25,511 nucleotides of DNA. Source: a virus. Position 1 is the stretch's first letter, and every line of letters starts with the position of its first letter. Position numbers and translations under genes: made by a program. The notes under the pieces are model-generated. The model made no database searches. It was given only the letters and a program-made list of their open reading frames with translations, and had not been told where the DNA came from. The stretch spans positions 1 through 25,511 of the IMG/VR virus record IMGVR_UViG_3300035183_000559; one strand, given 5' to 3'. This document shows positions 14,161-22,388 of this stretch, piece by piece.

Positions 14161-14758
14161 TTAGGGTTCCGTCCTCTGAAAACACGCACGCGCTGTCGGT
14201 AAGCAGATCTTCTATGAAGAGGTCTGAATATACATGTTCCTCTCTGTCACGTATGATGCACGCCAGCGCGCTTTGCATGTCTGTTCTGATCCTTTCCCTG
14301 ATTCTTTCATAGGTAGATTCCCACGGTTCATTGAATAGCATCTCGTGCAATGCTTTACCTTTGTTAGAATTTACATAGTTCGCTGTTCCCATAACACGGG
14401 CTAACCTGTTTTTGGTGCTATTGGTTAGGTACTTCGATAGTTTTTCATTATATAGCAAATCCGAGTATATTACACCAAGATCAGCATCAAAGGATACTTT
14501 GCATATACCTTTATAAGGATCAGTAACCTTTACAGACATATTATATATGACGTCGTTTTTGATGTGTTTACGTAGGTACATGGGTATATAATCATAGTCA
14601 ACAATCGAACCATCGTTAACAGCATCCAATATGTTATCAAGAAACGATTCGAAGCATGTTTTTAGTATGTCTTCGTGCTTATCGCGAAAGTATTCGATGG
14701 CGTTTTTTTGAGCATCTTCGGATAGTTCATGGTATTGGTATGTTCTTTCGTTTCTCAT
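14156..14758 (-). CDS. Accessory protein type A, first gene of the paralogous cassette
   Basis: 200 residues, paralogue of the last gene of the block. Shared stretches include TYQYHELSEDA, DGSI.DYDY.PMYLR.HIKN, KVSFDADL, YVNSNKGKALHEMLFNEPWE and EDGTLI. The N-terminal ELSEDA motif is common in phage proteins without known function. The start is behind GAGAGGAAACT; unlike the other three genes it lacks the long leader repeat. Instead it follows a sigma70-like promoter (14833-14861) and a different hairpin. It is likely the promoter-proximal gene of a four-gene unit. Confidence 0.85.
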   Translation of the reverse strand: MRNERTYQYHELSEDAQKNAIEYFRDKHEDILKTCFESFLDNILDAVNDGSIVDYDYIPMYLRKHIKNDVIYNMSVKVTDPYKGICKVSFDADLGVIYSDLLYNEKLSKYLTNSTKNRLARVMGTANYVNSNKGKALHEMLFNEPWESTYERIRERIRTDMQSALACIIRDREEHVYSDLFIEDLLTDSACVFSEDGTLI

Positions 14759-14790
14759 AGTTTCCTCTCATAGCACTATTAGAGTGTTTT

Positions 14791-14829
14791 AAGCGTTGAA
14801 TACTAAAATAATTTTTCAACGCTTTTTTT
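14791..14829 (+). terminator. Intrinsic terminator on the plus strand
   Basis: AAGCGTTGAA (14791-14800) pairs exactly with TTCAACGCTT (14815-14824), and a run of seven T ends at 14829. On the plus strand this is a textbook Rho-independent terminator, though no plus-strand gene ends here. It would block antisense reading out of the minus-strand cassette into the control region. On the minus strand the same hairpin lies in the 5' leader of gene A. Confidence 0.75.
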
Positions 14830-14832
14830 ACT

Positions 14833-14861
14833 AGTATGCAAACATGATGTTTACTTGTCAA
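14833..14861 (-). promoter_or_regulatory. Sigma70-like promoter of the accessory cassette with internal palindrome
   Basis: On the minus strand TTGACA (complement of 14856-14861) is followed after 17 nt by CATACT (complement of 14833-14838), placing transcription start near 14826. The spacer contains AAACATGATGTTT (14840-14852), a 6+1+6 palindrome suited to a repressor. Gene A starts about 70 nt downstream. Confidence 0.6.
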
Positions 14862-14899
14862 TGGTAGATTCGTAGTTTTTTCACGTTTCCTTGAGTTTT

Positions 14900-14933
14900 T
14901 TAGTTCACTAGAATTCTAGTTCTAGTGAACTAA
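14900..14933. repeat. 34-bp palindrome, operator candidate
   Basis: TTAGTTCACTAGAA (14900-14913) and TTCTAGTGAACTAA (14920-14933) are perfect 14-bp arms around TTCTAG, with further internal symmetry (CTAGAATTCTAG). It lies between the minus-strand cassette promoter and the plus-strand genes, with no T-run. A binding site for a dimeric or tetrameric regulator is the simplest reading. Confidence 0.65.
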
Positions 14934-15210
14934 CCGAGCCGACCGCGCTTGCGGAGCCTTCCTGCTTCGCAGCGCTGCTAGCGTTTACGCACGCTGAACC
15001 GCTGAAACAGTATCGAGCAAAGACGTAGGTATGAACGAAGGTTAGTATGATGAGCTTGAGACTTATCGTAATTATGTCGAGCGAATGACACGTGAAACGT
15101 TTAGGGAATCCATTAAAATCGATCGAGGGCTGAGCGTTCCGATTAACCGCCCCCCACCGCGTGGTTTTTTCATTATGGATGAAAACTTGTCCTTGGTGTA
15201 TAATACTTAT
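14934..15210 (+). other. Leader region without a convincing gene
   Basis: The first part is GC-rich and contains a bulged stem (GCGCTTGCG with CGCAGCGC, about 14946-14974). It does not fold as a tRNA. A short stem CCAC/GTGG followed by six T lies near 15155-15170 and could be a weak terminator. TATAAT at 15199-15204 lies 6 nt before an ATG, with only a poor -35 (TGGATG). The next gene's frame stays open back to an ATG at 15085, but that start has no ribosome site. Confidence 0.4.
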
Positions 15211-15516
15211 ATGAGCAACAGAGATAACGATAACGAAAAGAATCTGCCCGAGCCTTATGGCTGTTCATACCCGTCTATCGAGGTTTTGAATCCTGAAACT
15301 CCAGATGAAGTAGCTACACGAGCTGATTTGCTAGAGCTACACGCCATACAATCAAACCTGCGTATGGCTTGGGAGCGTGTATTCTGTATTGATGACGTAT
15401 GCAAACTGGCTAATACCAGTATGAAGCTGATAAGAATGAGAAGAGACGTACTTAAGTTACCTACGGGAAGTGGTAAGGATAGTTATTCAAAAAATTTTTA
15501 CGAGCCTCTTGATTAA
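15211..15516 (+). CDS. Small acidic N-terminus protein of unknown function
   Basis: 101 residues from the ATG at 15211; a longer reading from 15085 adds 42 residues with a terminator-like stretch inside and no Shine-Dalgarno. The N-terminus is acidic and polar (MSNRDNDNEKNLPEP). The C-terminal part has helices (ATRADLLELHAIQSNLRMAW, IDDVCKLANTSMKLIRMRRD) that could be DNA-binding. Its position at the head of the virion region makes a small terminase subunit conceivable, but no family is recognised. Two small genes follow on the same strand. Confidence 0.62.
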   Translation: MSNRDNDNEKNLPEPYGCSYPSIEVLNPETPDEVATRADLLELHAIQSNLRMAWERVFCIDDVCKLANTSMKLIRMRRDVLKLPTGSGKDSYSKNFYEPLD

Positions 15517-15561
15517 AGCAAACAGTTTGTTTATTGTACTAACTAATTTGAGAGAGTGTAT

Positions 15562-15798
15562 ATGTCTTACAGGAAAGACCCTGGTACAGATGCATTGTTG
15601 TTTATAGGATTCTGTCTTTTCATGGTTTACGGAGTACTAGACTATTACTACCATATAACTGCTTTTCTAATGGCAATCCTCATAGTCAGTTCAATCACCA
15701 TTGGGACCATTTCTGAGTACATTAGTGACAGGAGATCGAAGAAGTTGCATGAAGATAGTGTTCCTGTAGTTAGTGAAGATACATCTATACTATGTTGA
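15562..15798 (+). CDS. Two-span small membrane protein (holin-like candidate)
   Basis: 78 residues starting at 15562 behind GAGAGAG; a GTG reading from 15556 adds two. Two hydrophobic helices (LLFIGFCLFMVYGVL and ITAFLMAILIVSSITIGTI) flank a short polar turn (DYYYH), followed by a basic then polar tail (DRRSKKLHEDS). Length, two spans and a charged tail fit small phage holins. It is, however, near the terminase, not next to the transglycosylase. An envelope function other than lysis is possible. Confidence 0.6.
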   Translation: MSYRKDPGTDALLFIGFCLFMVYGVLDYYYHITAFLMAILIVSSITIGTISEYISDRRSKKLHEDSVPVVSEDTSILC

Positions 15799-15810
15799 AT
15801 TGGAGGCTCT

Positions 15811-15948
15811 ATGTACTGTAATTGTGCTTGGTATACCTGTAGCCCGTGCTCTTTCAGAGCATACAGGCCGGTAGTACAGTTCGTTCCGGTATGGTGGAAC
15901 TATTGGACGTTTCCGTGTAATCGTGTGAACTACGCTTCGTGTTGTTAG
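15811..15948 (+). CDS. 45-residue Cys/Trp-rich microprotein
   Basis: A short gene with a strong ribosome site (TTGGAGG, 5 nt before the ATG), 12 nt after the preceding membrane-protein gene. The product has seven Cys (CxC at 3-5, CxxC at 10-13, C36 and a final CC) and four Trp in 45 residues, with a PVVQFVPVWWNYW centre. Cys pairs suggest metal binding or disulfides, perhaps in a virion or secreted setting like the Cys-rich capsid and structural genes downstream. Its stop overlaps the end of the convergent terminase gene by 4 nt. No family is recognised. Confidence 0.62.
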   Translation: MYCNCAWYTCSPCSFRAYRPVVQFVPVWWNYWTFPCNRVNYASCC

Positions 15949-17807
15949 TTTTTTACCCACACGACATCCTCAGTAGAGGATGTGAACGAGGCTTCTAGTG
16001 CTGGTTGCATAGATGTCGAATCGTTCTGGCGTGAAGCCTGGTTGCTTATAAAGACTCTATACTTCTCTTGCCATCTCAAGCCACCGGAATGTATCGGTCT
16101 CGTAGCTCCTGGTGTAAGACCTGCTCTGTAGAGTGCTGCCATGACGCAGAGAATGGCTGAGTCTGCTTCATTGGGAGAGTGGGCATTTTTGGGGCTTATG
16201 GCAGCCATTCTGTTGATGTAGTCTGCTTTGTACTCCAGTACTTCCTTGTTACCTTTTTCCAGTATTCTTCTGTTCACTATTTGACTTATCGTTTTATCAT
16301 CCAGCCCTCTTACTTGTTTATGCTGGATGAACTTTCGTAGAAGTACCCACATTTCTATGGGTGGTAGGTAGACTAGGGTATCATCTTTGTTTTTTATGAT
16401 ACTACCATTGGTTGATACTATTTTCAGAGGAGTATACTCTGTACGCATCTTGAGCTTCAGTAGTTCACCCAAGGCTCTACCGATACCAGTGGCATCCAAA
16501 GCCAGATAGTTGAGTGAACAATTATATTTATTCATGTAGTGATTGACCTGCTCGGCTATCTGTAGTTCTGCCGAGGATTCTGCTCCTTGATGGATGACGA
16601 TATAATGCATGAGCTGGTCATACATGAAATCGATGACCATTTGCCCGTTGGTAGTGTGGCCTATCAATGCAAATCTCAATACACACCCTTTACTACCGGT
16701 AGATACGGCTGGGTCCAAGCCTGCTACTACCGTTAGAGGATAGAGACCAGACCACTCTGCTCTATGAGTAACCTTGGATTCTTCTATGAATTGAGGAGAT
16801 AGTATCACCTTCTCCAAAGACTTTGGTCTCCAGAAGCCTAGAACGAAGCGATAGAAGGCGTCTGAGTCTACTCCGTACGTTTGGATTTTTTCTGCTATAC
16901 CTTCCTCCGTTATCAGGAATTTAGATAAAGCAGCTTTTTTTATAGGGTCTGTTTCTCGTATGGCTGGGGAGTCGTACGGAGAGAAATAAAGGCAAATGCC
17001 GTTTTTATGTGTAGTTCTCCATTTTTTATGTGTTTCTGGAGATACCGATTCCCAGCCGTCTTGTGGTGTTGCCAAGGCCCCGTGTAGATCGTTTTTATCA
17101 GAAGAGTTACCGATACCGAAAAGCTGAAAGAAAGGGGTACCCTGTTCTAGGTTTGGGAGAGCTTTTACTAAGTTAGTGGATATATCCGTACACTCGTCCA
17201 GTACGAGCATGAGACCGTCATCTGGGTGGCGTCCGATCAATGTGGAGAGCGTTCTTTCCGTGTCACCTTCTCTGATGGCAGTAGCAAACATGCCATGTAT
17301 TTTATCTTTGGAGCCTGGATATATTACTTTTGGTGGTTTACCTCCTAGTACCTGGCATGGTAAGGGTACTTGGGTATTTTCTACCAGCTTGACCACGTAG
17401 CCCCATATACGAGACTCCAGTGAATCGAGTGTAGTGGAGGATATGACGGCAGATCGTTTTTTAGGGGAAGCCAGCCACCAGAGTAGTGCTATCTTTGCTA
17501 CTGTCATGGACTTACCCACACCAGCACCAGCGGCCAGTATGACATGCGTCCAGCCTTCGCAGTGAGCACGGAACATCTCTTCTTGCCAGTAATTATTTGT
17601 AAGTACCATGTACGGCCAGATATGGTCGTGAGCTTTCATCATGTTTTCTAGCTTGACCTCTGGAGCCACGGCATCCTTGTAGAGTTTTAGATACACTTGG
17701 TAAGGATGGCATAAAGGCAGTTTCAGACCATTGACTTCGATGGTATTATCTACATTGACTTGCCAGCCCTCTGCCAAGCATAGTTCTTTCAAGGATTTTT
17801 TATTCAT
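15945..17807 (-). CDS. terL: Terminase large subunit (TerL)
   Basis: 620 residues, the motor and nuclease that packages DNA into the procapsid. The ATPase shows Walker A LAAGAGVGKS (91-100), Walker B LMLVLDE (199-205, E205 catalytic) and a coupling-motif region near FGIGNSSD. The RNase H-like nuclease has GLDPAVSTG (D365), YLALDATGIG (D438) and NEADSAIL (D549), the three acidic metal ligands. Length is normal for the family. It is on the minus strand although the portal and capsid genes are on the plus strand. Its start codon overlaps that of the plus-strand neighbour within a shared CATG. GGAAG lies about 11 nt upstream, inside that neighbour. Confidence 0.93.
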   Translation of the reverse strand: MNKKSLKELCLAEGWQVNVDNTIEVNGLKLPLCHPYQVYLKLYKDAVAPEVKLENMMKAHDHIWPYMVLTNNYWQEEMFRAHCEGWTHVILAAGAGVGKSMTVAKIALLWWLASPKKRSAVISSTTLDSLESRIWGYVVKLVENTQVPLPCQVLGGKPPKVIYPGSKDKIHGMFATAIREGDTERTLSTLIGRHPDDGLMLVLDECTDISTNLVKALPNLEQGTPFFQLFGIGNSSDKNDLHGALATPQDGWESVSPETHKKWRTTHKNGICLYFSPYDSPAIRETDPIKKAALSKFLITEEGIAEKIQTYGVDSDAFYRFVLGFWRPKSLEKVILSPQFIEESKVTHRAEWSGLYPLTVVAGLDPAVSTGSKGCVLRFALIGHTTNGQMVIDFMYDQLMHYIVIHQGAESSAELQIAEQVNHYMNKYNCSLNYLALDATGIGRALGELLKLKMRTEYTPLKIVSTNGSIIKNKDDTLVYLPPIEMWVLLRKFIQHKQVRGLDDKTISQIVNRRILEKGNKEVLEYKADYINRMAAISPKNAHSPNEADSAILCVMAALYRAGLTPGATRPIHSGGLRWQEKYRVFISNQASRQNDSTSMQPALEASFTSSTEDVVWVKN

Positions 17808-18369
17808 GTTGAAGTTTCTTCCTTTTATAGCTCCTAAAGAGTTTGTCTTTAGAGACCCAGATACCGATTATGAGTATAGAGCCAATACCAAAGAAGCTCT
17901 GATCAAGCATATCGTATCATACAGAAGCCAGAATGGATTGGAACCGATCGAGCATTTGAATGTAGTCTTGGAAAACTACTGGTGCAGTTTACCCGAGAAC
18001 GTGGGCAGTTGTCAGGAGTATAAGTTGCAACGAGGCTGGTTTGCTACGTGGAGGGGTGCCGTTCAGGTAGTGAAAAACGTATTCTATGGAGAAGACAATC
18101 TGGTCGAACCGGAGGAAGCCGACAGGAGAGCCGGTATTTGTGTCAAATGTCCTGAAAATGTTTTCCCAGACAAGGGCCCCTTCATAGCATGGAGTGATGA
18201 ATTGGCTCAAGCGTCTACTGGTGGTAGAAAGAGTAAGCACTATAATGAATTGGGGAATTGCGCCATATGTAGCTGTCCGTTGAAAGCTAAGGTATGGGCT
18301 AAACATGCGAAACTCACTGAAGATGAGAATCTGAAAGCCCCAGATTTTTGTTGGCAGAAAAGAGTATGA
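17806..18369 (+). CDS. Cys-rich putative zinc-binding protein upstream of the portal
   Basis: 187 residues from the ATG at 17806 (AAGGA 10 nt upstream); longer readings run antisense into the terminase. The N-terminus (MLKFLPFIAPKEFVFRD) leads to NGLEPIEHLNVVLENYWC, a helical part with SCQEYKLQRGWFATWRGA, and then two Cys groups: ICVKC (112-115) and CAICSC (152-157), plus C182. The spacing suits a treble-clef or zinc-ribbon site. It is encoded between terminase and portal, with its stop overlapping the portal start (ATGA), so a packaging or head-assembly role is plausible. No specific family is claimed. Confidence 0.75.
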   Translation: MLKFLPFIAPKEFVFRDPDTDYEYRANTKEALIKHIVSYRSQNGLEPIEHLNVVLENYWCSLPENVGSCQEYKLQRGWFATWRGAVQVVKNVFYGEDNLVEPEEADRRAGICVKCPENVFPDKGPFIAWSDELAQASTGGRKSKHYNELGNCAICSCPLKAKVWAKHAKLTEDENLKAPDFCWQKRV

Positions 18370-20768
18370 CGAGCATTACAGATTTTTATGGTGGTCGAAG
18401 ACTGGAAGTGACGGATGCTGGGGTAGAGATTCCCAAGCAGGTCATAAACACGGTAGCTGCCGCTAAGAGCATCTATTTCAAGCTGAGAAACAATCACATA
18501 AAGCGGATCATGCTGTATGCTGAGATAAATGGCATGATAGCCGGTAATGCTCCTTATGATGTCAATAAACTCAGGGAAGCAAATCTAACGCATATAAGCA
18601 ATTTCAACACGTTGGAGCCTAGGAGCTTGTATGAAAGAGCAGGGCTTGCGTATTGGAATCTTCTCTTCACCTCAGAAAAGATAATCAACTTCACCTTTCG
18701 CTATCCTGGAGTACCGGAGGCCAGCCACTATGCTGAAATAGTGGGTAGGCATTGGGATAGAGTAGTGAGAACCATGTGGAGGAGTTTCGATACGAACGTA
18801 GCTGTTTTGTGTGGGCAGTTAGTCAAATTCGGGATATCTCCAATCATCTGGCCTGATGAGAACGAGATGCATTGGAGAGTGGTAGAACTAAGTAAGTTTT
18901 ACGTAGCAGACCAGTCTGCGTCCGATCTGGATTTACTTAGTATTGCTTGTGTCGAGACGGAAGTCGCTATCGTCTATTTGATGGAAGTATTCAATGAGTA
19001 TAGAAATAGACGTAACGAAACGGATTGGAATATCGATCAGCTCGAAAAGTTTTTGATCTGGATAGCGAACAATGTGAATAAAGACCCTCTGGCAGTCTAT
19101 GACCAAACAGAGCTGGAAAGAAAGCTATCTGCTGGAGACATATCGTACGATAGGATGTATAACGAGACCGTTCGTTTGGTGAGTCTTTATTATAAAGAAA
19201 ACGACGGTACCATCACTCATTTCATGTTTCATAGAGATTGGGATGATGGAGGAGAATTTCTCTACAAGAACAAAAGCCAGTATAGATCGTTCGATGATTG
19301 TTTACTGATATTCACTCAGTCGCCTGGTGAGCAGTTCATACATGGAAACAGAGGCATTGGACACAAAGTATTCAGCATATGTCAAGCCAAGATGATGTTG
19401 GACAATAGCTTGGTCGACATGGCTAGGTGGAGCAGTACTCCCATACTCAAATCCCCTGCAATGACCGTCAAAGACTCGGAACAGGTACGTTTCTACCCAG
19501 GAGTACCAACGTACATAGGTAGTTCTGAATTCGTGCAAAACAATCTTGGTGCAAATCTTCAAGGCGTGATTGCCACGAGCCAGTATTTCTCTAATCTGCT
19601 TCAGCAGAATGCTGCGTTTTCTGGTGATGATCCTGGGGTTCAAGACAGGTCTCTGGGAAGCCTGTCTCCATCCCAGACGAGGTTGCAAGCGTTCAAAGAG
19701 TTTGGAGTTTTGAGAAACCAGGTAAACCATTTCTATAGTACCTTCGATGTGCTCCTGCGTCAGATGGTCATTAGGATGGTCAATGCTACTTCAATGGAAA
19801 AAACGTACGATATATTCCAGGAATGGAAAGAACGTTGTGTTCAAGATGGTGTTCCTGAAGAGCTATTCAAACCTAGAAAGAAAGGAATGCTACCCCAGTA
19901 CTGGGAAGTACATGCAACGAGAAGCGCTGGTGCTGGTAGTCAGGTAGCAGAGATCATTGCGTTGCAGGAGCTACAGCCATTGGTTGGAAGTTTCGGAAGA
20001 AGGGAACAAGAAGCGTATAAACGGGACTATATCAAAGCTACTGTTGGGGCTGATAGGGTTGCAGCATACACGCAAGATAGCCAGGATGTCGATGAAGTTG
20101 GTGGTGGTGCTTCGTTGGCAGGTCTGGAAAATACTGTGATGCAAGACGGTAAGTCTCCATTGTTCAGCCCAGCCAATGATCATAGAAGCCATGTGGCGAT
20201 TCATTTGGCTTTGGCTAATCAAATCATACAAGGAATTACTGAACAACAAATAGACGTAGTACAGGCCGATAGGGTATTTACTGTATTGATTCCTCACCTA
20301 CAGGAGCACATGCAGGCTCTATCGCAAAATATATTTGCTCAAGCCTTCGTGCAGCAGATACAAAAAACCGTAGGAGGTGTGATTCAGTATGCTCAAGTCA
20401 ATCGTAGAAATGCCGTTAGAGCACTAGAGGCCAAACGAAAACAGGAGATGGAAGACGTAGAGAACACTCGACGAGTAATGACTGAACAAGAGAGGGAAGA
20501 TTATAAGGTTCAGAAAGACGAGGCTAGAAAAGACTTCAAGTTGATGGCACAAGAGAAGCGTGTCAATGAAGCCAATAGGAAGCGAGCAGAGACGCTCCAG
20601 CAAAAAACAGATGCTACGGTACAAGCAATCAGAGAGAAAACGAGAGCGCAGGTTGCAGCTATAAATAAGAAGGAGAATCCTAGCATCGAGAGAACCAATG
20701 CTAGTGAAGAATTGTCGAATATGACGAATGGTAGTACTCCAACACCTTACGATTTCGAGCCGCAATAA
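18366..20768 (+). CDS. Portal protein
   Basis: 800 residues from the ATG at 18366, which overlaps the previous stop; a TTG reading at 18348 is less likely. The first 550 residues look like a large phage portal, forming the dodecameric ring through which DNA enters the head: an alpha/beta stretch with FGISPIIWPDENEMHWRVVE, RGIGHKVFSICQAKMMLDNS, and a helical stem/crown region around SLSPSQTRLQAFKEFG. About residues 680-775 form a long charged coiled coil (KRKQEMEDVENTRRVMTEQE and on), similar to the barrel extension of large podovirus-type portals. Context after terminase and before scaffold and capsid supports the call. No single diagnostic motif exists for portals. Confidence 0.82.
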   Translation: MTSITDFYGGRRLEVTDAGVEIPKQVINTVAAAKSIYFKLRNNHIKRIMLYAEINGMIAGNAPYDVNKLREANLTHISNFNTLEPRSLYERAGLAYWNLLFTSEKIINFTFRYPGVPEASHYAEIVGRHWDRVVRTMWRSFDTNVAVLCGQLVKFGISPIIWPDENEMHWRVVELSKFYVADQSASDLDLLSIACVETEVAIVYLMEVFNEYRNRRNETDWNIDQLEKFLIWIANNVNKDPLAVYDQTELERKLSAGDISYDRMYNETVRLVSLYYKENDGTITHFMFHRDWDDGGEFLYKNKSQYRSFDDCLLIFTQSPGEQFIHGNRGIGHKVFSICQAKMMLDNSLVDMARWSSTPILKSPAMTVKDSEQVRFYPGVPTYIGSSEFVQNNLGANLQGVIATSQYFSNLLQQNAAFSGDDPGVQDRSLGSLSPSQTRLQAFKEFGVLRNQVNHFYSTFDVLLRQMVIRMVNATSMEKTYDIFQEWKERCVQDGVPEELFKPRKKGMLPQYWEVHATRSAGAGSQVAEIIALQELQPLVGSFGRREQEAYKRDYIKATVGADRVAAYTQDSQDVDEVGGGASLAGLENTVMQDGKSPLFSPANDHRSHVAIHLALANQIIQGITEQQIDVVQADRVFTVLIPHLQEHMQALSQNIFAQAFVQQIQKTVGGVIQYAQVNRRNAVRALEAKRKQEMEDVENTRRVMTEQEREDYKVQKDEARKDFKLMAQEKRVNEANRKRAETLQQKTDATVQAIREKTRAQVAAINKKENPSIERTNASEELSNMTNGSTPTPYDFEPQ

Positions 20769-21118
20769 TGTTTATCGAAGATTTGATAAAATCAGAAGAG
20801 AGGCAGAAACTACTGTTGGCTGCTTTGTCTAATTTATATCAGTGTGGGTATTTCCCTGCTGCATTGGAATTGGCGATGACACGTGCCGGTATAATAGACG
20901 GACCGGACGTCACTGAAAGAGCAGCTATCCAAAGAGGCTTCATAGAAGGTTATAAAGAAGCCTTGATGGATTTATATCATTTCAACGAGCGTTATGTATT
21001 GGGCGCCAAACAAAGCTCCACGAAAGCAGATTATGGAGCATTGAGCGCTTTGGTAGCACAAGGTGTACTAACGAAGGAAGAAGCCGATGGAATCGCAACA
21101 GCCAATAAACCCAAATAA
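20768..21118 (+). CDS. Small helical virion-region protein
   Basis: 116 residues. The ATG overlaps the portal stop by one base (TAATG), so translation is coupled. Mostly helical and mildly acidic (SEERQKLLLAALSNLYQCGY, AAIQRGFIEGYKEALMDLYH), with a closing ALSALVAQGVLTKEEADG that resembles short helical segments of head-assembly proteins. It could be a head completion or portal-associated factor. I do not recognise a family. Confidence 0.8.
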   Translation: MFIEDLIKSEERQKLLLAALSNLYQCGYFPAALELAMTRAGIIDGPDVTERAAIQRGFIEGYKEALMDLYHFNERYVLGAKQSSTKADYGALSALVAQGVLTKEEADGIATANKPK

Positions 21119-22370
21119 TGCAATGCTCCCGCCTCAGGGTAGTCAATCCGTGACTGCATCTGCGATCATGGGTACTCTCAAACCTGCTGATGATCCTTTG
21201 GATTTCATCAAGCAAAACTTGAGGAGTACTCCTGAGCCGGTACAAGTAGTGATACAGCAGGACATACCTACACAAGTAGTTACTCCTCCTCCTTCTGCTA
21301 GCACAGGTCAGTCGACAGAAACACCTCAATCAAAACCTGTAGAAACCAAAGAGGGAGAACAGCCTTCCAATGATCTGCTTTCGTCAGTGACGAAAGAGAA
21401 ACCTACCAAAGAGCAGTCGCTGGCACATCTTCGCAAGAAAGCAGAAAGTTTTGAAAATCTCGCCAAGCAGCATGAAGCGAAAGTTTTGGAACTAGAGGCG
21501 GAAGTAGCTAGGTTGAAGAAGCTCGAAGAAGACGAGCTGCCCAAAGTAAAGGATAGAGTAAAAAGTTTAGAGCATTATGAAAAGCTATACGCACTAGAGC
21601 TATCTCCAGAGTATCAGGAGCAGTATCTAAAACCTATCGAACAAGCCAAGGAACGTCTGAAAGCCATTGGTGCTGAGTATGAGATACCTCAGGACATAAT
21701 GGAACAGGCCAGTACCATCACAAATAAAAAACAACTCAATCAGTTTCTCATAGAACACTTCGATGAGTTAGGAGCATTGGAAGTAAAGAATGTAATCAAC
21801 GATATACAGAATCTACAAACGAAAGCCGAACAAGCAAAGAAGCAGCCGGCCATTGCTTTGGAGGAGATGCGCCAGAACGCAGAATCCAGAGAAATGCAAG
21901 ATTTACAAGTGAGGACCCAGAAGATTACGCACAACGCTACTCAAGGATGGATAAAAGCTCTGAATGAACTGAACGCCGAAGACAAGTATCCTGAGCTTAA
22001 AATAGTAGATGGTGATTTCAAGCATAATGAAATTTCTCGACCAATCGTCGAGAACGCGTCCGCAGAGTATGGCAAATTCGTGACGTTATTGGCGCATCTG
22101 GGATTAAAAGAGCTACCGGAAGAAGCCGCTTCCATCATAGCCAAGCGATTTGCCCTTTCTGAAGCGGCATTGGTCATGGCACAAAGCAGGGCGCATCACT
22201 ATAACGCTGCACAAGAACTGATAAACAATTCACGGAGACATGCTCAACTCAATAGACCGCCGATTGGTGGCTATATGAACGTAGAATCTGGTAGTGCTCA
22301 AGGAGCTAGACCCAGCAGTCCAACACATGCTGCTGATATTCTACTTAGTCAGGTATTGAGTAAAAAATAA
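21087..22370 (+). CDS. Scaffold-like coiled-coil protein
   Basis: 427 residues. The start at 21087 lies 32 nt inside the preceding gene, with AAGGAAG about 6 nt ahead; the later ATG at 21123 has no site. The N-terminus is Pro/Gln/Thr-rich and disordered. A coiled coil follows at about 100-160 (AKQHEAKVLELEAEVARLKK), then a long helical middle and a polar C-terminus ending DILLSQVLSKK. This composition and the position directly before the major capsid gene fit an internal scaffolding protein, which guides capsid assembly and is then removed. No protease domain is visible. A terminator-like hairpin follows. Confidence 0.75.
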   Translation: MESQQPINPNNAMLPPQGSQSVTASAIMGTLKPADDPLDFIKQNLRSTPEPVQVVIQQDIPTQVVTPPPSASTGQSTETPQSKPVETKEGEQPSNDLLSSVTKEKPTKEQSLAHLRKKAESFENLAKQHEAKVLELEAEVARLKKLEEDELPKVKDRVKSLEHYEKLYALELSPEYQEQYLKPIEQAKERLKAIGAEYEIPQDIMEQASTITNKKQLNQFLIEHFDELGALEVKNVINDIQNLQTKAEQAKKQPAIALEEMRQNAESREMQDLQVRTQKITHNATQGWIKALNELNAEDKYPELKIVDGDFKHNEISRPIVENASAEYGKFVTLLAHLGLKELPEEAASIIAKRFALSEAALVMAQSRAHHYNAAQELINNSRRHAQLNRPPIGGYMNVESGSAQGARPSSPTHAADILLSQVLSKK

Positions 22371-22388
22371 GCTATTGTGTATAGCTTA
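22368..22388 (+). terminator. Terminator-like hairpin after the scaffold gene
   Basis: TAAGCTAT (22368-22375) pairs with ATAGCTTA (22381-22388) around TGTGT, followed by CTTTTGT. The stem overlaps the end of the scaffold stop codon. The T-run is short, so termination is probably partial, or the stem protects the upstream mRNA end. Confidence 0.5.

Noticed and set aside
14936-15000. tRNA or structured RNA gene in the GC-rich leader
   Set aside because: Only one bulged stem forms. No T-loop consensus, anticodon arm or CCA-type acceptor can be arranged.
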